Assembly: GCF_003986955.1 (NCBI RefSeq) | Contig: NZ_PIPN01000003.1 | Span: forward strand, 372,001-436,000 | Reading direction: 5' to 3' | DNA from: Aliidiomarina sedimenti | GTDB lineage: Bacteria; Pseudomonadota; Gammaproteobacteria; Enterobacterales; Alteromonadaceae | Length of the DNA stretch: 64,000 nucleotides | In this document: piece by piece, positions 32,260 to 42,817 of the stretch | How the letters are laid out: each line of letters begins with the position of its first letter | Numbering within the stretch: position 1 is the stretch's first letter | Program-made: the position numbers and the translations under genes | The notes under the pieces: generated by a model | What the model was told of the DNA's origin: nothing | Database searches by the model: none | The model's input: only the letters and a program-made list of their open reading frames with translations

Positions 32260-34146
32260 ATGACAGATTATAAAGCAGATGCCATTGAGGTCCTCAACGG
32301 CCTTGAGCCTGTGCGACGTCGCCCGGGCATGTATACCGACACCTCGCGCCCTAACCATCTGGCGCAGGAAGTAATAGACAACAGTGTGGATGAGGCACTT
32401 GCCGGCCATGCGCGATCAATTAAAGTCATTCTGCATACCGACCAGTCGCTGGAAGTCATCGACGACGGACGCGGCATGCCGGTCGATGTTCACCCGGAAG
32501 AAGGATTGCCCGGGGTCGAATTGATCATGACCAAGCTGCATGCTGGTGGTAAGTTTTCCAATAAAAACTATCAGTTTTCCGGTGGTCTGCACGGTGTCGG
32601 GATCTCAGTGGTGAATGCGTTGTCGTTGCGGGTTGAAGTGACCGTTAAGCGCGATGGCCAGGTTTATCAGATGGCGTTCGAGAACGGCGACAAGGTCAGT
32701 GAGCTGGAAGTGACCGGCACTGTGGGCAAACGCAATAGTGGAACCACGCTGCGCTTCTGGCCCGACGTAAAATATTTTGATTCGCCTAAATTTTCGGTGC
32801 GCACCCTGATGTATCAGCTGCGCGCCAAGGCGGTGTTGTGCCCGGGGCTGGCAATTACCTTTATTGACCATAACCAGAGCCTGGAAGAGAACTGGCTGTA
32901 TGAAGGCGGTTTGCAGGATTATTTATGCGAAGCGGTGGACGGCTTTGAACGTTTACCACAGGAGCCTTTTATTGGCACTTTTAGTGCCCGCGAAGAGGCG
33001 GCTGAATGGGCGGTGACCTGGCTGCCTGAGGGCGGCGAAGGTCTGCATGAGAGCTACGTCAACCTGATCCCGACCGCACAAGGCGGTACCCACGTAAACG
33101 GGCTGCGCCAGGGGATGCTCGAAGCGCTGCGTGAATTCTGCGAGTTTCGCAACCTGTTACCGCGAGGGGTCAAGCTAACGCCGGAGGACATCTGGGAGCG
33201 CTGCAGCTTCATTCTGTCGATAAAAATGGCTGACCCGCAGTTCTCGGGACAAACCAAAGAGCGTCTGTCATCACGTCAGACCGCCGCGTTTGTTAGCGGT
33301 GTGGTAAAAGATGCCTTTAGCCTGTGGCTCAACGAGCACACTGATTTAGCGGAACAGATAGCCGAGCTTTGTATTAACAATGCTCAGCGACGCATGCGCG
33401 CGAGCAAAAAAGTAGTGCGCAAACGGGTGACCTCGGGGCCTGCATTACCTGGTAAATTAACCGACTGTTCGACCTCGGACACCATGCGTGGCGAACTCTT
33501 TCTGGTCGAGGGTGACTCGGCTGGTGGTTCAACCAAGCAGGCACGGGACCGCGATTTTCAGGCGGTGATGCCGCTGCGCGGAAAGATCCTCAATGCCTGG
33601 GAGGTAGACCCGGATCAGGTGCTGGCGTCGCAGGAAATTCATGATATTTCGGTGGCGTTAGGGGTCGACCCGGGCGCCGCTGATTTGACCAAACTGCGCT
33701 ACGGTAAAATTTGTATCCTCGCCGATGCGGACTCTGATGGGTTGCACATTGCGACCTTGCTCTGTGCGCTCTTTGTGCGCCATTTCAGACCGCTGGTTGA
33801 GGCGGGTCATGTCTATGTGGCGATGCCACCGCTGTACCGTGTGGATGTCGGCAAAGAGGTGTTCTACGCGCTGGATGAAAGCGAAAAACAAGGCATTCTG
33901 GATCGAATTGAAGCGGAGAAAAAGCGCGGTAAAGTCAACGTGCAACGCTTCAAAGGCCTTGGTGAGATGAACCCGCTGCAGTTGCGTGAAACCACCATGG
34001 ACCCCAATACCCGGCGCCTGGTGCAGTTGACGGTGACAGATAACGAACAGACCGATGCGCTGATGGACATGTTGTTGGCGAAGAAACGTTCAGGTGATCG
34101 CAAAACCTGGCTGGAGTCAAAAGGAAACCTGGTGGAGCTTGCCTAA
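32260..34146 (+). CDS. parE: DNA topoisomerase IV subunit B
   Basis: ParE is the ATPase subunit of topoisomerase IV, which separates linked daughter chromosomes. The protein has 628 residues, the normal length. The GHKL ATPase motifs are seen as EVIDNSVDEAL, DDGRGMP and GGLHGVGISVVNALS; the TOPRIM domain has LVEGDSAGGS and ILADADSDGLH. It begins with a short N-terminus (MTDYKADAIEVLNGLEPVRRRPGMY) typical of ParE. It is 3 nt upstream of parC. The 18-nt gap after yqiB suggests one operon. Confidence 0.96.
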   Translation: MTDYKADAIEVLNGLEPVRRRPGMYTDTSRPNHLAQEVIDNSVDEALAGHARSIKVILHTDQSLEVIDDGRGMPVDVHPEEGLPGVELIMTKLHAGGKFSNKNYQFSGGLHGVGISVVNALSLRVEVTVKRDGQVYQMAFENGDKVSELEVTGTVGKRNSGTTLRFWPDVKYFDSPKFSVRTLMYQLRAKAVLCPGLAITFIDHNQSLEENWLYEGGLQDYLCEAVDGFERLPQEPFIGTFSAREEAAEWAVTWLPEGGEGLHESYVNLIPTAQGGTHVNGLRQGMLEALREFCEFRNLLPRGVKLTPEDIWERCSFILSIKMADPQFSGQTKERLSSRQTAAFVSGVVKDAFSLWLNEHTDLAEQIAELCINNAQRRMRASKKVVRKRVTSGPALPGKLTDCSTSDTMRGELFLVEGDSAGGSTKQARDRDFQAVMPLRGKILNAWEVDPDQVLASQEIHDISVALGVDPGAADLTKLRYGKICILADADSDGLHIATLLCALFVRHFRPLVEAGHVYVAMPPLYRVDVGKEVFYALDESEKQGILDRIEAEKKRGKVNVQRFKGLGEMNPLQLRETTMDPNTRRLVQLTVTDNEQTDALMDMLLAKKRSGDRKTWLESKGNLVELA

Positions 34147-34149
34147 ACA

Positions 34150-36447
34150 ATGAGTACTATGGTTGAAAGCACAGAACAAATGGAACTGCATCGCTTTACT
34201 GAAGATGCCTACCTGAATTATTCGATGTACGTCATTATGGACCGTGCGTTGCCACATATTGGCGACGGTCTGAAGCCGGTCCAGCGGCGTATTATTTACG
34301 CCATGTCTGAGCTTGGCCTGTCGGCCCTGGCCAAGTATAAAAAATCGGCGCGTACCGTCGGTGACGTATTGGGTAAGTTTCATCCCCACGGTGATTCCGC
34401 CTGTTATGAAGCCATGGTGTTGATGGCGCAGCCGTTTTCCTATCGCTACCCGCTGGTCGATGGCCAGGGTAACTGGGGCTCACCGGATGACCCTAAGTCG
34501 TTCGCGGCGATGCGTTATACCGAATCCCGTTTGTCACGCTTCAGTGAAGTTTTATTGTCTGAGCTGGGGCAGGGCACGTCGGACTGGGTACCAAACTTTG
34601 ACGGTACCATGAATGAACCTAAGGTGCTGCCAGCCCGTTTGCCACATATTCTGTTGAATGGGATAACCGGCATCGCGGTCGGCATGGCGACGGATATTCC
34701 GCCGCATAATGCCCGCGAACTGGCCAGTGCCTGCTCACTGTTACTGGATAAGCCAACCGCTGATCTGGATGAAGTGATGGAGCACGTGCACGGGCCTGAC
34801 TACCCCACCGACGCGGAAGTTATTACCCCGCGCAAGGACCTGGCACAGATTTACCGCACTGGTAAAGGGTCGATCCGGATGCGCGCGCGCTACAAAATGG
34901 AAGACGGCGAAATTGTTATTGATGCGCTGCCGCATCAGGCATCAGGCGCACGCATTCTGGAGCAGATTGCGGGGCAGATGCAGGCGAAAAAACTGCCATT
35001 GGTAGCAGACTTACGGGACGAGTCAGACCATGAAAACCCAACCCGACTGGTGGTGGTGCCGCGTTCGAACCGGGTCGACACTGACCAGCTGATGGCGCAT
35101 TTGTTTGCGACCACGGATCTGGAAAAAAGTTATCGGGTCAATCTTAATATGCTCGGCCTTGACGGCCGGCCGCAGGTTAAGCCCCTCGTTACTATCTTAG
35201 GTGAGTGGCTGCAATACCGTATTCAGACGGTGACCCGGCGCCTGCAATATCGTCTGGATAAAGTCGAAGCGCGGCTGCATATTCTGGAAGGTTTGCTGAT
35301 AGCGTTTCTGAATATTGACGAAGTGATTGAGATTATCCGCAGCGAAGACAAGCCTAAACCTGTGTTGATGGAGCGCTTTAAGCTAACGGATACTCAGGCC
35401 GAAGCGATTCTGGAACTGAAATTACGCCACCTGGCGAAGCTCGAAGAGCATAAGCTACGTGGTGAGCAGGACGAACTGGCAAAAGAGCGCGAGCATCTGG
35501 CTAAGTTGTTAGGGTCAGAGCGTCGTTTAAAAACGCTGGTGAAAAAAGAACTGCAGGCCGATGCCGAGAAGTATGGCGATGCACGCCGTTCACCGCTGGT
35601 TGAACGTGGTGAAGCCAAGGCATTCAGTGAGCGCGAACTGGCGCCTTCAGAGCCAGTAACGGTGGTTCTGTCGAAGAAAGGCTGGGTGCGGGCAGCGAAA
35701 GGCCATGACGTTGATGGTGCTGCCCTGGCGTATAAGTCAGGCGATGAGTTTCTTGCCAGTGCGAAAGGGCGCAGTAACCAGCCTGTGGTCTTTATTGATT
35801 CCTCAGGGCGCAGTTTTAGTTGTGAAGCACACACCTTGCCATCAGCACGGACCCATGGCGAACCGGTGACCGGACGTTTCTCGCTGGTCAGTGGTGAGTC
35901 GATTGAGCGGGTTCTGATGGGGGCTAACGAGCAGTGTTATCTGGTCGGTTCGGATGCCGGCTACGGCTTTGTGACTAAGTTCAGCGATATGCAGAGCCGG
36001 GTCAAAAACGGCAAGGCGCTGCTTAGCCTGCCGAGTGCTGCCAAGGTTCTGGCGCCAGTGCCGGTGCATACCATTGAGCACGACCGGGTGGCCATTGTGT
36101 CCAATGAAGGCCGTCTGCTGGTATTCCCGCTCAGTGAGATGCCGCAGCTGAGTAAAGGCAAGGGCAATAAAATGATCAGTATTCCCTCTACCCGGGCAAA
36201 AATGCGTGAAGAGTATGTGTGTGCCATGACCATACTGCCGCAGGGCGCCGGACTGACGGTGATGGCTGGCAAGCGCAAGTTATTGCTCAAAGCCAGCGAC
36301 CTGGAACACTACGAAGGCGAACGGGGACGCCGGGGCAACAAACTGCCTCGCGGTCTGCAACGGGTGGATGCCTTATTCGCTGAAGTACCAGCGGGTGACA
36401 AGTCGATCCAGGCGGACAATGAGCCGGACGAGGGTGTAGTGGAATAA
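34150..36447 (+). CDS. parC: DNA topoisomerase IV subunit A
   Basis: ParC is the DNA cleavage subunit of topoisomerase IV. The protein has 765 residues. The catalytic tyrosine is Tyr123 in MRYTESRLS. The quinolone-resistance region [13 protein letters not shown] carries Ser83 and Glu87, equivalent to Ser80 and Glu84 of Escherichia coli, so no common resistance change is seen. The C-terminal half holds the beta-pinwheel repeats. The start ATG at 34150 lies 3 nt after the parE stop, giving close coupling. The C-terminal tail is acidic. Confidence 0.96.
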   Translation: MSTMVESTEQMELHRFTEDAYLNYSMYVIMDRALPHIGDGLKPVQRRIIYAMSELGLSALAKYKKSARTVGDVLGKFHPHGDSACYEAMVLMAQPFSYRYPLVDGQGNWGSPDDPKSFAAMRYTESRLSRFSEVLLSELGQGTSDWVPNFDGTMNEPKVLPARLPHILLNGITGIAVGMATDIPPHNARELASACSLLLDKPTADLDEVMEHVHGPDYPTDAEVITPRKDLAQIYRTGKGSIRMRARYKMEDGEIVIDALPHQASGARILEQIAGQMQAKKLPLVADLRDESDHENPTRLVVVPRSNRVDTDQLMAHLFATTDLEKSYRVNLNMLGLDGRPQVKPLVTILGEWLQYRIQTVTRRLQYRLDKVEARLHILEGLLIAFLNIDEVIEIIRSEDKPKPVLMERFKLTDTQAEAILELKLRHLAKLEEHKLRGEQDELAKEREHLAKLLGSERRLKTLVKKELQADAEKYGDARRSPLVERGEAKAFSERELAPSEPVTVVLSKKGWVRAAKGHDVDGAALAYKSGDEFLASAKGRSNQPVVFIDSSGRSFSCEAHTLPSARTHGEPVTGRFSLVSGESIERVLMGANEQCYLVGSDAGYGFVTKFSDMQSRVKNGKALLSLPSAAKVLAPVPVHTIEHDRVAIVSNEGRLLVFPLSEMPQLSKGKGNKMISIPSTRAKMREEYVCAMTILPQGAGLTVMAGKRKLLLKASDLEHYEGERGRRGNKLPRGLQRVDALFAEVPAGDKSIQADNEPDEGVVE

Positions 36448-36454
36448 AAAGATC

Positions 36455-36496
36455 ACACCTGTACGCTGAAGGCAGTTTTTTTCAGCGTACAGGTGT
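36455..36496. terminator. Long perfect inverted repeat after parC
   Basis: The arms ACACCTGTACGCTGAA and TTCAGCGTACAGGTGT (16 bp, no mismatch) enclose a 10-nt loop, GGCAGTTTTT. The stem is much longer than other terminators in the window, and the T-run lies in the loop, not after the stem. It could be a terminator of parEC, an RNA end-protecting hairpin or a protein-binding palindrome. A TATACT sequence overlaps its right end and could be a -10 box for plsC. Confidence 0.6.
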
Positions 36497-36530
36497 ATAC
36501 TGTGCCCTTTTCGCGACTTGAGAAGGTTTC

Positions 36531-37274
36531 ATGTTAGCCGTAGTTCGACTTTTAATTCTGGCCGTATTTTTTGTAGTAGTGGGTGTATTGGGTTGTTTGT
36601 TCTGCATTTTGCGACCTTTTCACCGCAATAATACTGCATTTGTTTCGCATGTTTTTGGCCGCATGCACCGTTTATTTGGCTTGCGACTTATTATTCGCGT
36701 CCCAGAAGGTCTGCAAGAGCAGGGGCCTTTTGTCTACATTGCCAACCATCAGAACAGCTATGATATTTTTACCATGAGCCGTTCGCTGTTACCGGGCACG
36801 GTAACGATTGGCAAGAAAAGCCTGAAATGGATCCCATTCTTTGGCCAGCTTTACTGGCTGTCCGGAAATATCCTGATTGACCGCAAGAATAAAGGGCGCG
36901 CCCACGGCACGATAGGTACCGCTGCAGCAGCTATTCGCCAGCGCAAGCTGTCGGTGTGGATGTTTCCTGAAGGCACCCGTAATTATGGTCGTGGTTTGTT
37001 GCCGTTTAAAACCGGTGCATTTCACACTGCGCTGCAGGCGAAGGTGCCAGTAGTGCCTGTATGTATGTCGACAACCCATAATCAGGTAAGCCTTAATCGC
37101 TGGCACAATGGCACTGTGATTATCGAGTTTTTACCGCCGATAGAAACCGCCAACCTGAAAAAAGAAGGTGCGCGTGCGTTAATGCAGACCGCGCATGAGC
37201 AAATGAGTGCTAAAATAGCCGAACTGGACGCTGAAGTGGCGTCGCTGGATAACAACCTTCCGCGAAAAAAATAG
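36531..37274 (+). CDS. plsC: 1-acyl-sn-glycerol-3-phosphate acyltransferase
   Basis: PlsC makes phosphatidic acid from lysophosphatidic acid at the inner membrane. The protein has 247 residues. An N-terminal membrane segment (about residues 5-28) is followed by the catalytic H-x4-D motif in ANHQNSYDIF, then FPEGTRNYGRGLLPFKTGAF and VPVVPVCMS, the usual acyltransferase blocks. The start ATG at 36531 has GAGAAGG before it. It lies after the inverted repeat that ends parC and 9 nt before rraB, so plsC and rraB are likely co-transcribed. Confidence 0.93.
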   Translation: MLAVVRLLILAVFFVVVGVLGCLFCILRPFHRNNTAFVSHVFGRMHRLFGLRLIIRVPEGLQEQGPFVYIANHQNSYDIFTMSRSLLPGTVTIGKKSLKWIPFFGQLYWLSGNILIDRKNKGRAHGTIGTAAAAIRQRKLSVWMFPEGTRNYGRGLLPFKTGAFHTALQAKVPVVPVCMSTTHNQVSLNRWHNGTVIIEFLPPIETANLKKEGARALMQTAHEQMSAKIAELDAEVASLDNNLPRKK

Positions 37275-37283
37275 GAGTGCCCC

Positions 37284-37697
37284 ATGGCCGACCCCGACTA
37301 TGACGTACTGGACAGTGAACAGTCCTGTCGTGCGTTTACCCGTGAAACCCTGGCTGAACTGAAAGAAGTGGGCGCTGACATGGATGAGCCACATTTGATT
37401 GAGCATCATTTATTCGGCGTGGATTTCGACAAGCTGGAAAAGGCCGTGGTTGAGCTGGCTAAGAAGGGCTTTGAAGTCGAAGATGCCGACGAAGTGGAGA
37501 TGGAAGATGGCAGCACCGGCTATTGTTGTGATGTGATGACAGAAAGTGTGCTGCAACAGGACGAAATTAATGAGCAAACTGATTTAATTTTCAGCCTGGT
37601 GGTAAAATTTGACCTTGAGTATGATGGCTGGGGCACCTATTTACCTGAGCTGGATGGTGATGAATACGAAGACGATGACGAGCCGGTGATGCACTAG
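37284..37697 (+). CDS. rraB: RraB family regulator of ribonuclease E
   Basis: The protein has 137 residues and is very acidic. It matches the RraB/YjgD family, whose Escherichia coli member binds RNase E and lowers its activity. Features are the block HLIEHHLFGVDFDKLEKAVVELAKKGFEV and a C-terminal Asp/Glu-rich tail (DGDEYEDDDE). The start ATG at 37284 has AGGAG before it. It closes the plsC-rraB pair and is followed by a strong bidirectional terminator. Confidence 0.88.
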   Translation: MADPDYDVLDSEQSCRAFTRETLAELKEVGADMDEPHLIEHHLFGVDFDKLEKAVVELAKKGFEVEDADEVEMEDGSTGYCCDVMTESVLQQDEINEQTDLIFSLVVKFDLEYDGWGTYLPELDGDEYEDDDEPVMH

Positions 37698-37730
37698 CGG
37701 TGAGGTTCAGCGTTCGAGTTTAAGTCCAAT

Positions 37731-37767
37731 AAAAAAGCCTGAAGCTTTGATTGCTTCAGGCTTTTTT
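37731..37767. terminator. Bidirectional terminator between rraB and valS
   Basis: The arms AAAAAAGCCTGAAGC and GCTTCAGGCTTTTTT are perfectly complementary around a 7-nt loop, giving a T-tract on both strands. It serves rraB on the plus strand and valS on the minus strand. Confidence 0.92.
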
Positions 37768-37808
37768 GTATCCGCCGCCGTGGTAGCTACGGACAGGGTT
37801 AGCGCCGC

Positions 37809-40670
37809 TTACATGGCGGCTATTTTCGCCCGCTGCTGCTCCAGCGTGGTTAGCGTTTCCTGTTGCTCAACCAGTTTGGCCCGCTCTTTATCAATTACCG
37901 CAGGCGGTGCTTTGCTGACAAAGTTGTCGTTGTTGAGCTTGCCTTCAACCCGCTTGATCTCGCCCTGCGCTTTATCAATGGCTTTATCAAGGCGCGCCAG
38001 TTCAGCGTCCTTGTCAATCAGGCCGGCCATAGGAATATGAAGTTCCAGTTTGCCGACCAGCGCGGTTGCTGAGGCAGGGCCTTCGTCGTTGGCTCCAAGG
38101 AACTCAATGCTTTCCAGTTTTGCCAGCGCTTTTAAGAAGCTGGCGTTGTCATTCAAACGACGGCTGGCGGTGTCATCGGCATGCTTAATCAGCAACGGCA
38201 GTGCTTTGTTTGGTGAAATGTCCATTTCCCCGCGCACGTTACGAATGCCTTCGATGACCAGCTTAAGCCATTCCAGATCAGCCATTGCCTGGGGGAAGCG
38301 TTCTGCTTCAACCATCGGGAAGGGTTCTACCATGATGCTTTGGCGCGCGCTGGTGTCGATGCCCGCGACCACAGCGACACGTTGCCAGATGGCTTCGGTA
38401 ATGTAGGGGGTGATTGGGTGCAGCATGCGCAGCAGCTTCTCTAAGGTTTGCACCAGGGTACGGCGGGTCCCGCGTTGCTGTGCTTCAGTGCCGTTAAAGA
38501 GCACTGGCTTGGTCAGCTCCAGGTACCAGTCACAGAACTGGTTCCAGGTGAACTCGTAAGCAATACTGGCGGCCTGATCAAAACGATAGGTGTCCAGTGC
38601 TTTGCGGAAGTCCGCGACCACTTTGTTAGTGCGCTCGATAATCCACTGGTCGGCCAGCGACAGCTCGATATCGTCATCAGCGGCATGTACACCGCAGTCA
38701 TGCTCTTCGGTGTTCATCAGCACATAGCGGCTGGCGTTCCATAGTTTGTTGCAGAAATTACGGTAGCCTTCGAGACGCTTCATGTCCCAGTTAATATCAC
38801 GCCCGGTTGATGCCAGTGCGGTGAGGGTAAAGCGCAGCGCATCGGTGCCGTGGGCGGTAATGCCTTCAGGGAATTCTTTGCGTGTGCGTTTGGCTATTTT
38901 ATCTGCCAGTTTGCCCTGCATCATGTTGGCGGTGCGTTTCTCTACCAGTTCATCGGCGCTGATGCCGTCGATCATATCCAGCGGATCAAGCACGTTACCT
39001 TTCGACTTGGACATCTTGTTGCCTTCGTCGTCACGTATCAGCCCGGTCACATAGACTTTTTTGAACGGCACCTGTGGCTGGCCCTGCTCGTCTTTGAGGA
39101 AGTGCATGGTCATCATGATCATGCGTGCGACCCAGAAGAAAATGATGTCAAAACCAGTGACCAGAACATCCGTCGGGTGAAAGGTCTTCAGATCCTCAGT
39201 GTTTTCAGGCCAACCCAGGGTAGAGAACGTCCACAAGGCGGATGAGAACCAGGTATCCAGTACGTCGTCGTCCTGTTTCAGCACCACGCTGTCACTCAGG
39301 CTGTGCTTCTGGCGTACTTCAGCTTCGTCGCGGCCGACATAGACGTTACCGTCTTCGTCATACCAGGCCGGGATACGGTGGCCCCACCATAGCTGGCGCG
39401 AGATACACCAGTCCTGAATGTCACGCATCCAGGCAAAGTACATATTTTCGTATTGCTTTGGCACGAACTCGATACGACCGTCTTCAACCGCTGAGGTGGC
39501 TTCTTTAGCCAGCGGCGCGACACGGACGTACCACTGATCGGTCAGGTAAGGTTCGATAACGACACCGGAACGGTCACCCATAGGGACCTTATTGGTGTGT
39601 TTTTCGATTTTCTCGAGTAAGCCTTTTGCTTCGAATGCCTCAACAATAGCCTTACGCGCCACGAAGCGGTCAAGGCCGGCATACTCAGCTGGCAGACTGG
39701 TGTCAGCATCAGCCAGTGGTTCGCCGTTGCTGCTGTAGATTTCCGCAGCGGTGAGCAATTGCGCGTCGTCATTGAGCACATTGATCAATGGCATGCCGTG
39801 CTTTTTACCTACTTCATAGTCGTTGAAGTCATGGGCCGGGGTGATTTTCACGCAACCGGTACCAAATTCAGGGTCGACATACTCATCGGCGATAATCGGA
39901 ATGCGGCGGCCGACCAACGGCAGAGAAATGTATTTGCCGTGCAGGTGCTGATAACGCTCGTCGTCCGGATGAACCGCAACACAGACATCACCGAGCATGG
40001 TTTCAGGTCGGGTGGTAGCAACGATCAGGTAATTAGCACCTTCAGCTGTGGTCGCGCCGTCGGCTAACGGGTAGCGTAAATGCCACAGGCTGCCGTCGGT
40101 GTCGATGTTCTCAACTTCAAGATCTGAAATAGCGGTTTTCAGCTTGGGATCCCAGTTCACCAGGCGTTTGCCACGGTAAATCAGATCATCTTCAAACAAG
40201 CGAACAAAGACTTCCTGGACCGCTGTGGAGAGGCCTTCGTCCATGGTAAAACGTTCGCGTTCCCAGTCGACTGAGTCGCCTAAACGACGCATTTGCTGGG
40301 TGATAGTGCCACCGGACTCTTCTTTCCATTCCCAGATCTTATCAATAAAGGCGTCGCGGCCTAATTGGTGCCGGGTCGGTCCGCCTTCTGCCGCCAGTTT
40401 GCGCTCGACCACCATCTGCGTAGCGATGCCCGCGTGGTCACTGCCCACCTGCCACAAGGTGTTGTTGCCATCCATCCGCTTATAACGGGTCAGAGTGTCC
40501 ATGATGGTGTGCTGAAACGCATGCCCCATGTGCAGGGACCCGGTTACGTTCGGCGGTGGGATCATAATGCTGTAGGACTGGCCTTGCCCACTGGGCTTAA
40601 AGTAACCCGCCTGTTCCCAGGTGTCATACATGGACTGCTCAATGGCGTGCGGAGAGTACGTCTTATCCAT
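37809..40670 (-). CDS. valS: Valyl-tRNA synthetase
   Basis: The enzyme charges tRNA-Val and edits mischarged threonine. The protein has 953 residues, normal for the family. The HIGH-type motif is GSLHMGHAF in [15 protein letters not shown], and the KMSKS loop is [12 protein letters not shown]-terminal coiled-coil arm ([21 protein letters not shown]...) is visible. I chose the ATG at 40670, which has AAGGA at good spacing; a TTG four codons upstream is less likely. It follows holC by 12 nt in the conserved order pepA-holC-valS. Confidence 0.96.
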   Translation of the reverse strand: MDKTYSPHAIEQSMYDTWEQAGYFKPSGQGQSYSIMIPPPNVTGSLHMGHAFQHTIMDTLTRYKRMDGNNTLWQVGSDHAGIATQMVVERKLAAEGGPTRHQLGRDAFIDKIWEWKEESGGTITQQMRRLGDSVDWERERFTMDEGLSTAVQEVFVRLFEDDLIYRGKRLVNWDPKLKTAISDLEVENIDTDGSLWHLRYPLADGATTAEGANYLIVATTRPETMLGDVCVAVHPDDERYQHLHGKYISLPLVGRRIPIIADEYVDPEFGTGCVKITPAHDFNDYEVGKKHGMPLINVLNDDAQLLTAAEIYSSNGEPLADADTSLPAEYAGLDRFVARKAIVEAFEAKGLLEKIEKHTNKVPMGDRSGVVIEPYLTDQWYVRVAPLAKEATSAVEDGRIEFVPKQYENMYFAWMRDIQDWCISRQLWWGHRIPAWYDEDGNVYVGRDEAEVRQKHSLSDSVVLKQDDDVLDTWFSSALWTFSTLGWPENTEDLKTFHPTDVLVTGFDIIFFWVARMIMMTMHFLKDEQGQPQVPFKKVYVTGLIRDDEGNKMSKSKGNVLDPLDMIDGISADELVEKRTANMMQGKLADKIAKRTRKEFPEGITAHGTDALRFTLTALASTGRDINWDMKRLEGYRNFCNKLWNASRYVLMNTEEHDCGVHAADDDIELSLADQWIIERTNKVVADFRKALDTYRFDQAASIAYEFTWNQFCDWYLELTKPVLFNGTEAQQRGTRRTLVQTLEKLLRMLHPITPYITEAIWQRVAVVAGIDTSARQSIMVEPFPMVEAERFPQAMADLEWLKLVIEGIRNVRGEMDISPNKALPLLIKHADDTASRRLNDNASFLKALAKLESIEFLGANDEGPASATALVGKLELHIPMAGLIDKDAELARLDKAIDKAQGEIKRVEGKLNNDNFVSKAPPAVIDKERAKLVEQQETLTTLEQQRAKIAAM

Positions 40671-40682
40671 AATATCCTTCAA

Positions 40683-41129
40683 TTAATCGTTGGCGGTCAG
40701 GGTGGCCTGCTCGGTATGCAGAGCGATGCCAAACTGACGATATTGCTTATAGCGTTCGCGGGCGAGGGCACGCGCCGTATCGTCCTGAGGAACAAAATCT
40801 ATGACCTGCTGGGCGCGTTGCGCGACAGAGGGTACTTGCTGGCTGAGGTTAATCAGCAATGGCCAGGGTTTGCCCTGACTCGCAGCCGGCCAGCTGACCT
40901 CGACCGGACAGCCTGAGGGCGGGCCTTCACCGGTTAAACTATGCGGAACAAAGGCCTGCGCCGGTAGTTGCCAGAGCAACTCGTCGATAGCCTCGGCCTG
41001 GTTTTTGTCGCTTGCCATGACCAGCACCCGACGGCCCTGCCGGAACGCGTCGCTAACCTGCTGACAGACGAAGGGTAACAGGTTGTCGTCCCCGATGCTG
41101 TCGAGCAGGTAAAAGCGCGCATGAGCCAT
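40683..41129 (-). CDS. holC: DNA polymerase III chi subunit
   Basis: Chi joins psi (HolD) and single-strand binding protein and helps the clamp loader at lagging-strand ends. The protein has 148 residues and starts MAHARFYLLDS, a typical HolC beginning. A central block VLVMASDKNQAEAIDELLW and the later FVPHSLTGEG also fit. I chose the ATG at 41129, which lies one base after the pepA stop. Its partner psi is also encoded in this window, at 5935-6453, where it carries a repeat insertion. Confidence 0.93.
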   Translation of the reverse strand: MAHARFYLLDSIGDDNLLPFVCQQVSDAFRQGRRVLVMASDKNQAEAIDELLWQLPAQAFVPHSLTGEGPPSGCPVEVSWPAASQGKPWPLLINLSQQVPSVAQRAQQVIDFVPQDDTARALARERYKQYRQFGIALHTEQATLTAND

Positions 41130-41130
41130 G

Positions 41131-42636
41131 TTATTCGCCAGCCTCGGCACCAGCACGGCTGAGCAGGAACTGGGTTAACAGAGGAACCGGGCGACCGGTG
41201 GACCCTTTGTTTTTACCACCTTGCCAGGCAGTACCGGCAATATCCATATGCGCCCACTGGTATTTTTTGGTAAAGCGCGAGAGGAAACAGGCGGCGGTAA
41301 TGGTTCCCGCCGGACGGCCACCTAAATTGGTCATGTCGGCAAACGGACTGTCGAGCATGTCCTGATACTCATCCCATAAGGGTAAGCGCCAGGCGCGGTC
41401 GCTGCTTTGCTCACCGGCGTTGATCAGTTCATGAGCGAGCGGATTATGGCTACTGAGGACCGCACTGGCGTGGGCACCGAGGGCTATCACACAGGCCCCG
41501 GTCAAAGTTGCCAGGTCGACGACGGATTCCGGATTAAAGCGCTCAACATAGGTCAGTGCATCGCACAGTACCAGGCGGCCTTCGGCGTCGGTGTTGAGAA
41601 CTTCGACGGTCTGCCCTGACATGGTGGTGAGCACATCGCCTGGGCGGTAGGCCTTGCCGTCTGGCATGTTTTCACAGCCAGCCAGAACACCGATGACATT
41701 AATAGGCAGCTGCAGTTCAGCCAGTGCCTGCATGGTGCCAAGCACACCGGCGGCACCGCCCATGTCGTATTTCATTTCGTCCATCGCTTCAGACGGCTTG
41801 ATTGAGATACCGCCGGAATCAAAGGTCAGCCCTTTGCCGACCAGCACAATAGGGGCTTTGTCATCGCTAGCGCCCTGGTAATGCATCAGTGTCATCACGG
41901 GTGGGTTGGCAGAGCCTTGCGACACGGCGAGATAGGCGTTCATGCCAAGTTCAGCCATTTGTTCGCGTTCAACCCGCTCAACACGCAGGTTGGTGTAATT
42001 TTCCGCTACATTCTCAGCTTGCTCAGCAAGCCACTCTGGATTGCAGATATTCGGTGGCATATTGCCGGCGTCGCGACACAGGTGAACCCCTTTGGAGACG
42101 GCCAGGCCATGATTGATAGCCCGCTCACCAAGGTTGAGTTCGCGACGGGTTGGGACGTTGAAGACCAGCTTGCGCAAGGGTCGACGCGGTTCTTCTTTTT
42201 TGGTCTTAAGCTGGTTAAAGGTGTACAGGCTGCTGTGGGCTGCTTCAACCGCCTGACGTACTTTCCAGTAGGTATCGCGGCCTTTGACATGCAGTTCACT
42301 CAAGAAGCAGATGGCTTCCATTGAACCTGTCTCATTGAGGTTGGCAATGGTTTTGCTGATGATTTGCTTATACTGGCGTTCATCCAGCTCGCGTTCTTTG
42401 CCACAACCAACCAGAAGTACGCGCTCACTAAGGATATTAGGCACATTGTGCAGCAACAGCATTTGTCCGGCTTTGCCTTCGAGATCGCCGCGGCGCAACA
42501 GATTGCTGATATAGCCGTCGCTCACGGTGTCCAGTTGCTCGGCAGCGGGAGATAAACGGCGCGGCTCAAAAACGCCGACTACAATACAGGCTGAACGCTG
42601 TTTTTCGGGACTGCCGCTTTTTACATTAAATTCCAT
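41131..42636 (-). CDS. pepA: Leucyl aminopeptidase
   Basis: PepA is a hexameric two-metal M17 aminopeptidase; in some bacteria it also binds DNA at recombination sites. The protein has 501 residues. Metal and active-site motifs are [17 protein letters not shown] and the signature [11 protein letters not shown] chose the ATG at 42636 (MEFNVKSG), which has GGGAG before it, over a longer frame. It is divergent from lptF, as in Escherichia coli, across about 180 nt, and starts the pepA-holC-valS operon. Confidence 0.95.
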   Translation of the reverse strand: MEFNVKSGSPEKQRSACIVVGVFEPRRLSPAAEQLDTVSDGYISNLLRRGDLEGKAGQMLLLHNVPNILSERVLLVGCGKERELDERQYKQIISKTIANLNETGSMEAICFLSELHVKGRDTYWKVRQAVEAAHSSLYTFNQLKTKKEEPRRPLRKLVFNVPTRRELNLGERAINHGLAVSKGVHLCRDAGNMPPNICNPEWLAEQAENVAENYTNLRVERVEREQMAELGMNAYLAVSQGSANPPVMTLMHYQGASDDKAPIVLVGKGLTFDSGGISIKPSEAMDEMKYDMGGAAGVLGTMQALAELQLPINVIGVLAGCENMPDGKAYRPGDVLTTMSGQTVEVLNTDAEGRLVLCDALTYVERFNPESVVDLATLTGACVIALGAHASAVLSSHNPLAHELINAGEQSSDRAWRLPLWDEYQDMLDSPFADMTNLGGRPAGTITAACFLSRFTKKYQWAHMDIAGTAWQGGKNKGSTGRPVPLLTQFLLSRAGAEAGE

Positions 42637-42817
42637 GGTGACTCCCATTTCTGGTGAATTCCAAACAAGCATGGCATTATACGTCGAATCCATGGGTCGA
42701 ACTCATGACGCGAGCCTATGCTGAATATTGGCTTGCAGGGCTATTCTTATGAAAACGACAAGTTTACCTAAATACTCGCTTATTTCCAGTGAAAAGCAAG
42801 GTTAAGAGAACTATTAC

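Noticed and set aside
34150-36447. Quinolone resistance change in parC
   Set aside because: Ser83 and Glu87 at the two key positions are the sensitive-type residues.
36455-36496. LexA box upstream of plsC
   Set aside because: CTGT is present but the required ACAG at the 8-nt distance is not; the palindrome has other spacing.
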